64,000 nt of DNA from Budorcas taxicolor (taxonomy: Eukaryota > Chordata > Mammalia > Artiodactyla > Bovidae), in contig NW_026291484.1 in the NCBI RefSeq assembly GCF_023091745.1, forward strand, positions 310,001 to 374,000, given 5' to 3'. Under the pieces are notes generated by a model. That model saw nothing but the letters and a program-made list of their open reading frames with translations. It was not told the origin of the DNA and ran no database searches. Each line of letters opens with the position of its first letter. Within the stretch, counting starts at the first letter, position 1. The translations under genes and the position numbers were made by a program. Below are positions 23,951-35,067 of the stretch, one piece after another.

Positions 23951-24369
23951 GCCTTTCGAAGTTCCAGAGGTGAGGTGTGATCAGCCTCGAGACGCCTCAG
24001 CGGAAATGGGCCTCATCTCGCCTGGAGGGGAGAACCTCCTGTATTTTCTCGAGTTGCGGCAGGTCTTCTCGAGTTACGACGGGGACCTCAGGGACCCGCT
24101 CTGGTGGCCTCAGGAAAGGCCAGTCCCCATGCGAGTTGCTATGGGACCTCTCGGGATTCCTCTCCCGTCCATGCCGGGGCCTCAGTCCTTGTGTGGAGTC
24201 GGGGCCGGAACCTGAGGATTCCTCTCCAGTGTTGCCATGGATCTTGGGGTGCTTCTGAGTCTCCCCAGGGGAGTCAGGCCTCGTCTCGAGTGGGGGCATG
24301 CACGTGCGCTTTCCTCCCGAGCTGCAGCAGTAGTGTCACGCTTCCTGTCACGTGGATCAAGGGATCTGT

Positions 24370-24447
24370 GGCTTTCCCTCGAGGCTTTCCCTCGAGGCTG
24401 TCCCTCGAGGCTTTCCCACGAGGCTTTCCCACAGGGCTGTGCCACGT
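24370..24447. repeat. 13-bp minisatellite expanded to six units
   Basis: Here the internal 13-bp block has six units instead of five; the additional unit repeats GGCTTTCCCTCGA. Together with a one-base deletion downstream (CTCTCCCGTTCC near 24573) it makes this monomer (23772-24599) 828 bp. Confidence 0.92.
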
Positions 24448-27047
24448 GCCACCTTGGTGTGAGTCGATCCTCGGCGTGAAAGACGAGCCGGTGAAGGGAA
24501 AAGAGGTTCCTCTGGAATGGACTGAGACATCTGGGGGACTCTTGGAATGGTGGCACGACCCTGGAGTTCCTCTCCCGTTCCTGTTGAGAGGGCCTCCTCT
24601 TGAGATGCGACGGGAACGCCGGGAACTCTTTCCCGACGAATCAGGGAAAGGATCCCTCATCTCGAGCTACGAGGCGGAAACGGGGCTCCTCTGGATGTGG
24701 GCGGGACCCACGTTATTCCTCTCGAGTGGAGACCCCTAGGTCGGGGAACTTCTTGATTTGCACCAAGGGTGTGAAGGAGCCTTTCGAAGTTCCAGAGGTG
24801 AGGTGTGATCAGCCTCGAGACGCCTCAGCGGAAATGGGCCTCATCTCGCCTGGAGGGGAGAACCTCCTGGATTTTCTCGAGTTGCGGCAGGTCTTCTCGA
24901 GTTACGACGGGGACCAGAGGGACCCGCTCTGGTGGCCTCAGGAAAGGCCAGTCCCCATGCGAGTTGCTAGGGGACCTCTCGGTATTCCTCTCCCGTCCAT
25001 GCCGGGGCCTCAATCCTTGTGTGGAGTCGGGGCCGGAACCTGAGGATTCCTCTCCAGTGTTGCCATGGATCTTGGGGTGCTTCTGAGTCTCCCCAGGGGA
25101 GTCAGGCCTCGTCTCGAGTGGGGGCATGCACGTGCGCTTTCCTCCCGAGCTGCAGCAGTAGTGTCACGCTTCCTGTCACGTGGATGAAGGGATCTGTGGC
25201 TTTCCCTCGAGGCTGTCCCTCGAGGCTTTCCCACGAGGCTTTCCCACAGGGCTGTGCCACGTGCCACCTTGGTGTGAGTCGATCCTCGGCGTGAAAGACG
25301 AGCCCGTGAAGGGAAAAGAGGTTCCTCTGGAATGGACTGAGACATCTGGGGGACTCTTGGAATGGTGGCACGACCCTGCAGTTCCTCTCGCCGGTCCTGT
25401 TGAGAGGGCCTCCTCTTGAGATGCGACGGGAACGCCGGGAACTCTTTCCCGACGAATCAGGGAAAGGATCCCTCATCTCGAGCTACGAGGCGGAAACGGG
25501 GCTCCTCTGGATGTGGGCGGGACCCACGTGATTCCTCTCGAGTGGAGACGGCTAGGTCGGGGAACTTCTTGATTTGCACCACGGGTGTGAAGGAGCCTTT
25601 CGAAGTTCCAGAGGTGAGGTGTGATCAGCCTCGAGACGCCTCAGCGGAAATGGGCCTCATCTCGCCTTTAGGGCAGAACCTCCTGGATTTTCTCGAGTTG
25701 CGGCAGGTCTTCTCGAGTTACGACGGGGACCTCAGGGACACGCTCTGGTGGCCTCAGGAAAGGCCAGTCCCCATGCGAGTTGCTAGGGGACCTCTCGGGA
25801 TTCCTCTCCCGTCCATGCCGGGGCCTCAGTCCTTGTGTGGAGTCGGGGCCGAAACCTGAGGATTCCTCTCCAGTGTTGCCATGGATCTTGGGGTGCTTCT
25901 GAGTCTCCCCAGGGGAGTCAGGCCTCGTCTCGAGTGGGGGCATGCACGTGCGCTTTCCTCCCGAGCTGCAGCAGTAGTGTCACGCTTCCTGTCACGTGGA
26001 TGAAGGGATCTGTGGCTTTCCCTCGAGGCTGTCCCTCGAGGCTTTCCCACGAGGCTTTCCCACAGGGCTGTGCCACGTGCCACCTTGGTGTGAGTCGATC
26101 CTCGGCGTGAAAGACGAGCCAGTGAAGGGAAAAGAGGTTCCTCTGGAATGGACTGAGACATCTGGGGGACTCTTGGAATGGTGGCACGACCCTGCAGTTC
26201 CTCTCGCCGGTCCTGTTGAGAGGGCCTCCTCTTGAGATGCGACGGGAACGCCGGGAACTCTTTCCCGACGAATCAGGGAAAGGATCCCTCATCTCGAGCT
26301 ACGAGGCGGAAACGGGGCTCCTCTGGACGTGGGCGGGACCCACGTGATTCCTCTCGAATGGAGACGGCTAGGTCGGGGAACTTCTTGATTTGCACCAAGG
26401 GTGTGAAGGAGCCTTTCGAAGTTCCAGAGGTGAGGTGTGATCAGCCTCGAGACGCCTCAGCGGAAATGGGCCTCATCTCGCCTGGAGGGGAGAACCTCCT
26501 GGATTTTCTCGAGTTGCGGCAGGTCTTCTCGAGTTACGACGGGGACCTCAGGGACCCGCTCTGGTGGCCTCAGGAAAGGCCAGTCCCCATGCGAGTTGCT
26601 AGGGGACCTCTCGGGATTCCTCTCCCGTCCATGCCGGGGCCTCAGTCCTTGTGTGGAGTCGGGGCCGGAACCTGAGGATTCCTCTCCAGTGTTGCCATGG
26701 ATCTTGGGGTGCTTCTGAGTCTCCCCAGGGGAGTCAGGCCTCGTCTCGAGTGGGGGCATGCACGTGCGCTTTCCTCCCGAGCTGCAGCAGTAGTGTCACG
26801 CTTCCTGTCACGTGGATCAAGGGATCTGTGTCTTACCCTCGAAGATGTCCCTCGAGGCTTTCCCACGAGGCTTTCCCACAGGGCTGTGCCACGTGCCACC
26901 TTGGTGTGAGTCGATCCTCGGCGTGAAAGACGAGCCGGTGAGGGGACAAGAGTTTCCTCTGGAATGGACTGAGACATCTGGGGGACTCTTGGAATTGTGG
27001 CACGACCCTGGAGTTCCTCTCGCCGTTCCTGTAGAGAGGGCCTCCTC

Positions 27048-29495
27048 TTGAGATGCGACGGGAACGCCGGGAACTCTTTCCCGTCGAAGCAGGGAAAGGA
27101 TCCCTCATCTCGAGCTACGAGGCGGAAACGGGGCTCCTCTGGATGTGGGCGGGACCCTCGTGATTCCTCTCGAGTGGAGACGGCTAGGTCGGGGAACTTC
27201 TTGATTTTCACCAAGGGTGTGAAGGACCCTTTCGAAGTTCCAGAGGTGAGGTGTGATCAGCCTCGAGACGCCTCAGCGGAAATGGGCCTCATGTCGCCTT
27301 TAGGGCAGAACCTCCTGGATTTTCTCGAGTTGCGGCAGGTCTTCTCGAGTTACGACGGGGACCTCAGGGACACGCTCTGGTGGCCTCAGGAAAGGCCAGT
27401 CCCCATGCGAGTTGCTAGGGGACCTCTCGGGATTCCTCTCCCGTCCATGCCGGGGCCTCAGTCCTTGTGTGGAGTCGGGGCCGGAACCTGAGGAATCCTC
27501 TCCAGTGTTGCCATGGATCTTGGGGTGCTTCTGAGTCTCCCCAGGGGAGTCAGGCCTCGTCTCGAGTGGGGGCATGCACGTGCGCTTTCCTCCCGAGCTG
27601 CAGCAGTAGTGTCACGCTTCCTGTCACGTGGATCAAGGGATCTGTGGCTTTCCCTCGAGGCTGTCCCTCGAGGCTTTCCCACGAGGCTTTCCCACAGGGC
27701 TGTGCCACGTGCCACCTTGGTGTGAGTCGATCCTCGGCGTGAAAGACGAGCCGGTGAAGGGAAAAGAGGTTCCTCTGGAATGGACTGAGACATCTGGGGG
27801 ACTCTTGGAATGGTGGCACGACCCTGGAGTTCCTCTCGCCGTTCTTGTTGAGAGGGACTCCTCTTGAGATGCGACGGGAACGCCGGGAACTCTTTCCCGA
27901 CGAAGCAGGGAAAGGATCCCTCATCTCGAGCTACGAGGCGGAAACGGGGCTCCTCTGGATGTGGGCGGGACCCTCGTGATTCCTCTCGAGTGGAGACGGG
28001 TATGTCGGGGAACTTCTTGATTTGCACCAAGGGTGTGAAGGACCCTTTCGAAGTTCCAGAGGTGAGGTGTGATCAGCCTCGAGACGCCTCAGCGGAAATG
28101 GGCCTCATCTCGCCTGGAGGGGAGAACCTCCTGGATTTTCTCGAGTTGCGGCAGGTCTTCTCGTGTTACGACGGGGACCTCAGGGACCCGCTCTGGTGGC
28201 CTCAGGAAAGGCCAGTCCCCATGCGAGTTGCTAGGGGACCTCTCGGGATTCCTCTCCCGTCCATGCCGGGGCCTCAGTCCTTGTGTGGAGTCGGGGCCGG
28301 AACCTGAGGATTCCTCTCCAGTGTTGCCATGGATCTTGGGGTGCTTCCGAGTCTCCCCAGGGGAGTCAGGCCTCGTCTCGAGTGGGGGCATGCACGTGCG
28401 CTTTCCTCCCGAGCTGCAGCAGTAGTGTCACGCTTCCTGTCACGTGGATCAAGGGATCTGTGGCTTTCCCTCGAGGCTGTCCCTCGAGGCTTTCCCACGA
28501 GGCTTTCCCACAGGGCTGTGCCACGTGCCACCTTGGTGTGAGTCGATCCTCGGCGTGAAAGACGAGCCGGTGAAGGGAAAAGAGGTTCCTCTGGAATGGA
28601 CTGAGACATCTGGGGGACTCTTGGAATGGTGGCACGACCCTGGAGTTCCTCTCGCCGGTCCTGTTGAGAGGGCCTCATCTTGAGATGCGACGGGAACGCC
28701 GGGAACTCTTTCCCGACGAATCAGGGAAAGGATCCCTCATCTCGAGCTACGAGGCGGAAACGGGGCTCCTCTGGATGTGGGCGGGACCCACGTGATTCCT
28801 CTCGAGTGGAGACCCCTAGGTCGGGGAACTTCTTGATTTGCACCAAGGGTGTGAAGGACCCTTTCGAAGTTCCAGAGGTGAGGTGTGATCAGCCTCGAGA
28901 CGCCTCAGCGGAAATGGGCCTCATCTCGCCTGGAGGGGAGAACCTCCTGGATTTTCTCGAGTTGCGGCAGGTCTTCTCGAGTTACGACGGGGACCAGAGG
29001 GACCCGCTCTGGTGGCCTCAGGAAAGGCCAGTCCCCATGCGAGTTGCTAGGGGACCTCTCGGGATTCCTCTCCCGTCAATGCCGGGGCCTCATTCCTTGT
29101 CTGGAGTCGGGGCCGGAACCTGAGGATTCCTCTCCAGTGTTGCCATGGATCTTGGGGTGCTTCTGAGTCTCCCCAGGGGAGTCAGGCCTCGTCTCGAGTG
29201 GGGGCATGCACGTGCGCTTTCCTCCCGAGCTGCAGCAGTAGTGTCACGCTTCCTGTCACGTGGATCAAGGGATCTGTGGCTTTCCCTCGAGGCTGTCCCT
29301 CGAGGCTTTCCCACGAGGCTTTCCCACAGGGCTGTGCCACGTGCCACCTTGGTGTGAGTCGATCCTCGGCGTGAAAGACGAGCCGGTGAAGGGAAAAGAG
29401 GTTCCTCTGGAATGGACTGAGACATCTGGGGGACTCTTGGAATGGTGGCACGACCCTGGAGTTCCTCTCGCCGGTCCTGTTGAGAGGGCCTCCTC
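27048..29495. repeat. C-A-B monomer trimer, third occurrence
   Basis: Monomers starting at 27048, 27864 and 28680 repeat the type order C-A-B seen at 14789, 15607, 16428 and at 18876, 19692, 20508. The preceding monomers are not the E and D types expected from the five-monomer unit; the one at 26232 has an altered TCTTACCCTCGAAG segment shared with 12283. The trimer therefore moved as a block into a different neighbourhood. The final monomer differs from earlier B copies by losing the EcoRI site and the GAGGGGACAAGAG form. Confidence 0.8.
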
Positions 29496-31943
29496 TTGAG
29501 ATGCGACGGGAACGCCGGGAACTCTTTCCCGACGAAGCAGGGAAAGGATCCCTCATCTCGAGCTACGAGGCGGAAACGGGGCTCCTCTGGATGTGGGCGG
29601 GACCCACGTGATTCCTCTCGAGTGGAGACCCCTAGGTCGGGGAACTTCTTGATTTGCACCAAGGGTGTGAAGGACCCTTTCGAAGTTCCAGAGGTGAGGT
29701 GTGATCAGCCTCGAGACGCCTCAGCGGAAATGGGCCTCATCTCGCCTGGAGGGGAGAACCTCCTGGATTTTCTCGAGTTGCGGCAGGTCTTCTCGAGTTA
29801 CGACGGGGACCTCAGGGACCCGCTCTGGTGGCCTCAGGAAAGGCCAGTCCCCATGCGAGTTGCTAGGGGACCTCTCGGGATTCCTCTCCCGTCCATGCCG
29901 GGGCCTCAGTCCTTGTGTGGAGTCGGGGCCGGAACCTGAGGATTCCTCTCCAGTGTTGCCATGGATCTTGTGGTGCTTCTGAGTCTCCCCAGGGGAGTCA
30001 GGCCTCGTCTCGAGTGGGGGCATGCACGTGCGCTTTCCTCCCGAGCTGCAGCAGTAGTGTCACGCTTCCTGTCACGTGGATCAAGGGATCTGTGGCTTTC
30101 CCTCGATGCTGTCCCTCGAGGCTTTCCCACGAGGCTTTCCCACAGGGCTGTGCCACGTGCCACCTTGGTGTGAGTCGATCCTCGGCGTGAAAGACGAGCC
30201 AGTGAGGGGACAAGAGTTTCCTCTGGAATGGACTGAGACATCTGGGGGACTCTTGGAATGGTGGCACGACCCTGGAGTTCCTCTCGCCGGTCCTGTTGAG
30301 AGGGCCTCCTCTTGAGATGCGACGGGAACGCCGGGAACTCTTTCCCGTCGAAGCAGAGAAAGGATCCCTCATCTCGAGCTACGAGGCGGAAACGGGGCTC
30401 CTCTGGATGTGGGCGGGACCCTCGTGATTCCTCTCGAGTGGAGACGCCTAGGTCGGGGAACTTCTTGCTTTGCACCAAGGGTGTGAAGGACCCTTTCGAA
30501 GTTCCAGAGGTGAGGTGTGATCAGCCTCGAGACGCCTCAGCGGAAATGGGCCTCATCTCGCCTTTAGGGCAGAACCTCCTGGATTTTCTCGAGTTGCGGC
30601 AGGTCTTCTCGAGTTACGACGGGGACCTCAGGGACACGCTCTGGTGGCCTCAGGAAAGGCCAGTCCCCATGCGAGTTGCTAGCGGACCTCTCGGGATTCC
30701 TCTCCCGTCCATGCCGGGGCCTCAGTCCCTGTGTGGAGTCGGGGCCGAAACCTGAGGATTCCTCTCCAGTGTTGCCATGGATCTTGGGGTGCTTCTGAGT
30801 CTCCCCAGGGGAGTCAGGCCTCGTCTCGAGTGGGGGCATGCACGTGCGCTTTCCTCCCGAGCTGCAGCAGTAGTGTCACGCTTCCTGTCACGTGGATGAA
30901 GGGATCTGTGGCTTTCCCTCGAGGCTGTCCCTCGAGGCTTTCCCACGAGGCTTTCCCACAGGGCTGTGCCACGTGCCACCTTGGTGTGAGTCGATCCTCG
31001 GCGTGAAAGACGAGCCAGTGAAGGGAAAAGAGGTTCCTCTGGAATGGACTGAGACATCTGGGGGACTCTTGGAATGGTGGCACGACCCTGCAGTTCCTCT
31101 CGCCGGTCCTGTTGAGAGGGCCTCCTCTTGAGATGCGACGGGAACGCCGGGAACTCTTTCCCGACGAATCAGGGAAAGGATCCCTCATCTCGAGCTACGA
31201 GGCGGAAACGGGGCTCCTCTGGATGTGGGCGGGACCCACGTGATTCCTCTCGAGTGGAGACGGCTAGGTCGGGGAACTTCTTGATTTGCACCAAGGGTGT
31301 GAAGGAGCCTTTCGAAGTTCCAGAGGTGAGGTGTGATCAGCCTCGAGACGCCTCAGCGGAAATGGGCCTCATCTCGCCTTTAGGGCAGAACCTCCTGGAT
31401 TTTCTCGAGTTGCGGCAGGTCTTCTCGAGTTACGACGGGGACCTCAGGGACACGCTCTGGTGGCCTCAGGAAAGGCCAGTCCCCATGCGAGTTGCTAGGG
31501 GACCTCTCGGGATTCCTCTCCCGTCCATGCCGGGGCCTCAGTCCTTGTGTGGAGTCGGGGCCGAAACCTGAGGATTCCTCTCCAGTGTTGCCATGGATCT
31601 TGGGGTGCTTCTGAGTCTCCCCAGGGGAGTCAGGCCTCGTCTCGAGTGGGGGCATGCACGTGCGCTTTCCTCCCGAGCTGCAGCAGTAGTGTCACGCTTC
31701 CTGTCACGTGGATGAAGGGATCTGTGGCTTTCCCTCGAGGCTGTCCCTCGAGGCTTTCCCACGAGGCTTTCCCACAGGGCTGTGCCACGTGCCACCTTGG
31801 TGTGAGTCGATCCTCGGCGTGAAAGACGAGCCAGTGAAGGGAAAAGAGGTTCCTCTGGAATGGACTGAGACATCTGGGGGACTCTTGGAATGGTGGCACG
31901 ACCCTGCAGTTCCTCTCGCCGGTCCTGTTGAGAGGGCCTCCTC

Positions 31944-34391
31944 TTGAGATGCGACGGGAACGCCGGGAACTCTTTCCCGACGAATCAGGGAAAGGATCCC
32001 TCATCTCGAGCTACGAGGCGGAAACGGGGCTCCTCTGGATGTGGGCGGGACCCACGTGATTCCTCTCGAGTGGAGACGGCTAGGTCGGGGAACTTCTTGA
32101 TTTTCACCAAGGGTGTGAAGGACCCTTTCGAAGTTCCAGAGGTGAGGTGTGATCAGCCTCGAGACGCCTCAGCGGAAATGGGCCTCATCTCGCCTTTAGG
32201 GCAGAACCTCCTGGATTTTCTCGAGTTGCGGCAGGTCTTCTCGAGTTACGACGGGGACCTCAGGGACACGCTCTGGTGGCCTCAGGAAAGGCCAGTCCCC
32301 ATGCGAGTTGCTAGGGGACCTCTCGGGATTCCTCTCCCGTCCATGCCGGGGCCTCAGTCCTTGTGTGGAGTCGGGGCCGGAACCTGAGGAATCCTCTCCA
32401 GTGTTGCCATGGATCTTGGGGTGCTTCTGAGTCTCCCCAGGGGAGTCAGGCCTCGTCTCGAGTGGGGGCATGCACGTGCGCTTTCCTCCCGAGCTGCAGC
32501 AGTAGTGTCACGCTTCCTGTCACGTGGATCAAGGGATCTGTGGCTTTCCCTCGAGGCTGTCCCTCGAGGCTTTCCCACGAGGCTTTCCCACAGGGCTGTG
32601 CCACGTGCCACCTTGGTGTGAGTCGATCCTCGGCGTGAAAGACGAGCCGGTGAAGGGAAAAGAGGTTCCTCTGGAATGGACTGAGACATCTGGGGGACTC
32701 TTGGAATGGTGGCACGACCCTGGAGTTCCTCTCGCCGTTCTTGTTGAGAGGGACTCCTCTTGAGATGCGACGGGAACGCCGGGAACTCTTTCCCGACGAA
32801 GCAGGGAAAGGATCCCTCATCTCGAGCTACGAGGCGGAAACGGGGCTCCTCTGGATGTGGGCGGGACCCTCGTGATTCCTCTCGAGTGGAGACGGGTATG
32901 TCGGGGAACTTCTTGATTTGCACCAAGGGTGTGAAGGACCCTTTCGAAGTTCCAGAGGTGAGGTGTGATCAGCCTCGAGACGCCTCAGCGGAAATGGGCC
33001 TCATCTCGCCTGGAGGGGAGAACCTCCTGGATTTTCTCGAGTTGCGGCAGGTCTTCTCGTGTTACGACGGGGACCTCAGGGACCCGCTCTGGTGGCCTCA
33101 GGAAAGGCCAGTCCCCATGCGAGTTGCTAGGGGACCTCTCGGGATTCCTCTCCCGTCCATGCCGGGGCCTCAGTCCTTGTGTGGAGTCGGGGCCGGAACC
33201 TGAGGATTCCTCTCCAGTGTTGCCATGGATCTTGGGGTGCTTCCGAGTCTCCCCAGGGGAGTCAGGCCTCGTCTCGAGTGGGGGCATGCACGTGCGCTTT
33301 CCTCCCGAGCTGCAGCAGTAGTGTCACGCTTCCTGTCACGTGGATCAAGGGATCTGTGGCTTTCCCTCGAGGCTGTCCCTCGAGGCTTTCCCACGAGGCT
33401 TTCCCACAGGGCTGTGCCACGTGCCACCTTGGTGTGAGTCGATCCTCGGCGTGAAAGACGAGCCGGTGAAGGGAAAAGAGGTTCCTCTGGAATGGACTGA
33501 GACATCTGGGGGACTCTTGGAATGGTGGCACGACCCTGGAGTTCCTCTCGCCGGTCCTGTTGAGAGGGCCTCATCTTGAGATGCGACGGGAACGCCGGGA
33601 ACTCTTTCCCGACGAATCAGGGAAAGGATCCCTCATCTCGAGCTACGAGGCGGAAACGGGGCTCCTCTGGATGTGGGCGGGACCCACGTGATTCCTCTCG
33701 AGTGAAGACCCCTAGGTCGGGGAACTTCTTGATTTGCACCAAGGGTGTGAAGGACCCTTTCGAAGTTCCAGAGGTTAGGTGTGATCAGCCTCGAGACGCC
33801 TCAGCGGAAATGGGCCTCATCTCGCCTGGAGGGGAGAACCTCCTGGATTTTCTCGAGTTGCGGCAGGTCTTCTCGAGTTACGACGGGGACCAGAGGGACC
33901 CGCTCTGGTGGCCTCAGGAAAGGCCAGTCCCCATGCGAGTTGCTAGGGGACCTCTCGGGATTCCTCTCCTGTCAATGCCGGGGCCTCATTCCTTGTCTGG
34001 AGTCGGGGCCGGAACCTGAGGATTCCTCTCCAGTGTTGCCATGGATCTTGGGGTGCTTCTGAGTCTCCCCAGGGGAGTCAGGCCTCGTCTCGAGTGGGGG
34101 CATGCACGTGCGCTTTCCTCCCGAGCTGCAGCAGTAGTGTCACGCTTCCTGTCACGTGGATCAAGGGATCTGTGGCTTTCCCTCGAGGCTGTCCCTCGAG
34201 GCTTTCCCACGAGGCTTTCCCACAGGGCTGTGCCACGTGCCACCTTGGTGTGAGTCGATCCTCGGCGTGAAAGACGAGCCGGTGAGGGGACAAGAGTTTC
34301 CTCTGGAATGGACTGAGACATCTGGGGGACTCTTGGAATGGTGGCACGACCCTGGAGTTCCTCTCGCCGGTCCTGTTGAGAGGGCCTCCTC
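31944..34391. repeat. C-A-B monomer trimer, fourth occurrence
   Basis: Monomers at 31944, 32760 and 33576 again follow C-A-B, exactly 4896 bases (six monomers) after the third occurrence. The first is a hybrid. Its 5' end has the CGACGAATCAGG form typical of other types, then it switches to the type-C TTGATTTTCACC and GAGGAATCC variants. The last shares the CCGTCAATG-type change (TGTCAATGCC near 33970) with the monomer at 28680. Confidence 0.8.
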
Positions 34392-34989
34392 TTGAGATGC
34401 GACGGGAACGCCGGGAACTCTTTCCCGTCGAAGCAGGGAAAGGATCCCTCATCTCGAGCTACGAGGCGGAAACGGGGCTCCTCTGGATGTGGGCGGGACC
34501 CTCGTGATTCCTCTCGAGTGGAGACGGCTAGGTCGGGGAACTTCTTGATTTTCACCAAGGGTGTGAAGGACCCTTTCGAAGTTCCAGAGGTGAGGTGTGA
34601 TCAGCCTCGAGACGCCTCAGCGGAAATGGGCCTCATCTCGCCTTTAGGGCAGAACCTCCTGGATTTTCTCGAGTTGCGGCAGGTCTTCTCGAGTTACGAC
34701 GGGGACCTCAGGGACACGCTTTGGTGGCCTAAAGAAAGGCCAGTCCCCATGCGAGTTGCTAGGGGACCTCTCGGGATTCCTCTCCCATCCATGCCGGGGC
34801 CTCAGTCCTTGTGTGGAGTCGAGGCCGGAACCTGAGGATTCCTCTCCAGTGTTGCCATGGATCTTGGGGTGCTTCTGAGACTCCCCAGGGGAGTCAGGCC
34901 TCGTCTCGAGTGGGGGCATGCACGTGCGCTTTCCTCCCGAGCTGCAGCAGTAGTGTCACGCTTCCTGTCACGTGGATCAAGGGATCTGT

Positions 34990-35067
34990 GGCTTTCCCTC
35001 GAGGCTGTCCCTAGAGGCTGTCCCTCGAGGCTTTCCCACGAGGCTTTCCCACAGGGCTGTGCCACGT
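34990..35067. repeat. 13-bp minisatellite expanded to six units, second case
   Basis: Again there are six 13-bp units. The additional pair reads GGCTGTCCCTAGA then GGCTGTCCCTCGA, differing by two bases from the expansion at 24370-24447. The same downstream one-base deletion (CTCTCCCGTTCC near 35193) is present, so the two 828-bp monomers (23772-24599 and 34392-35219) are probably related by descent. Confidence 0.92.
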
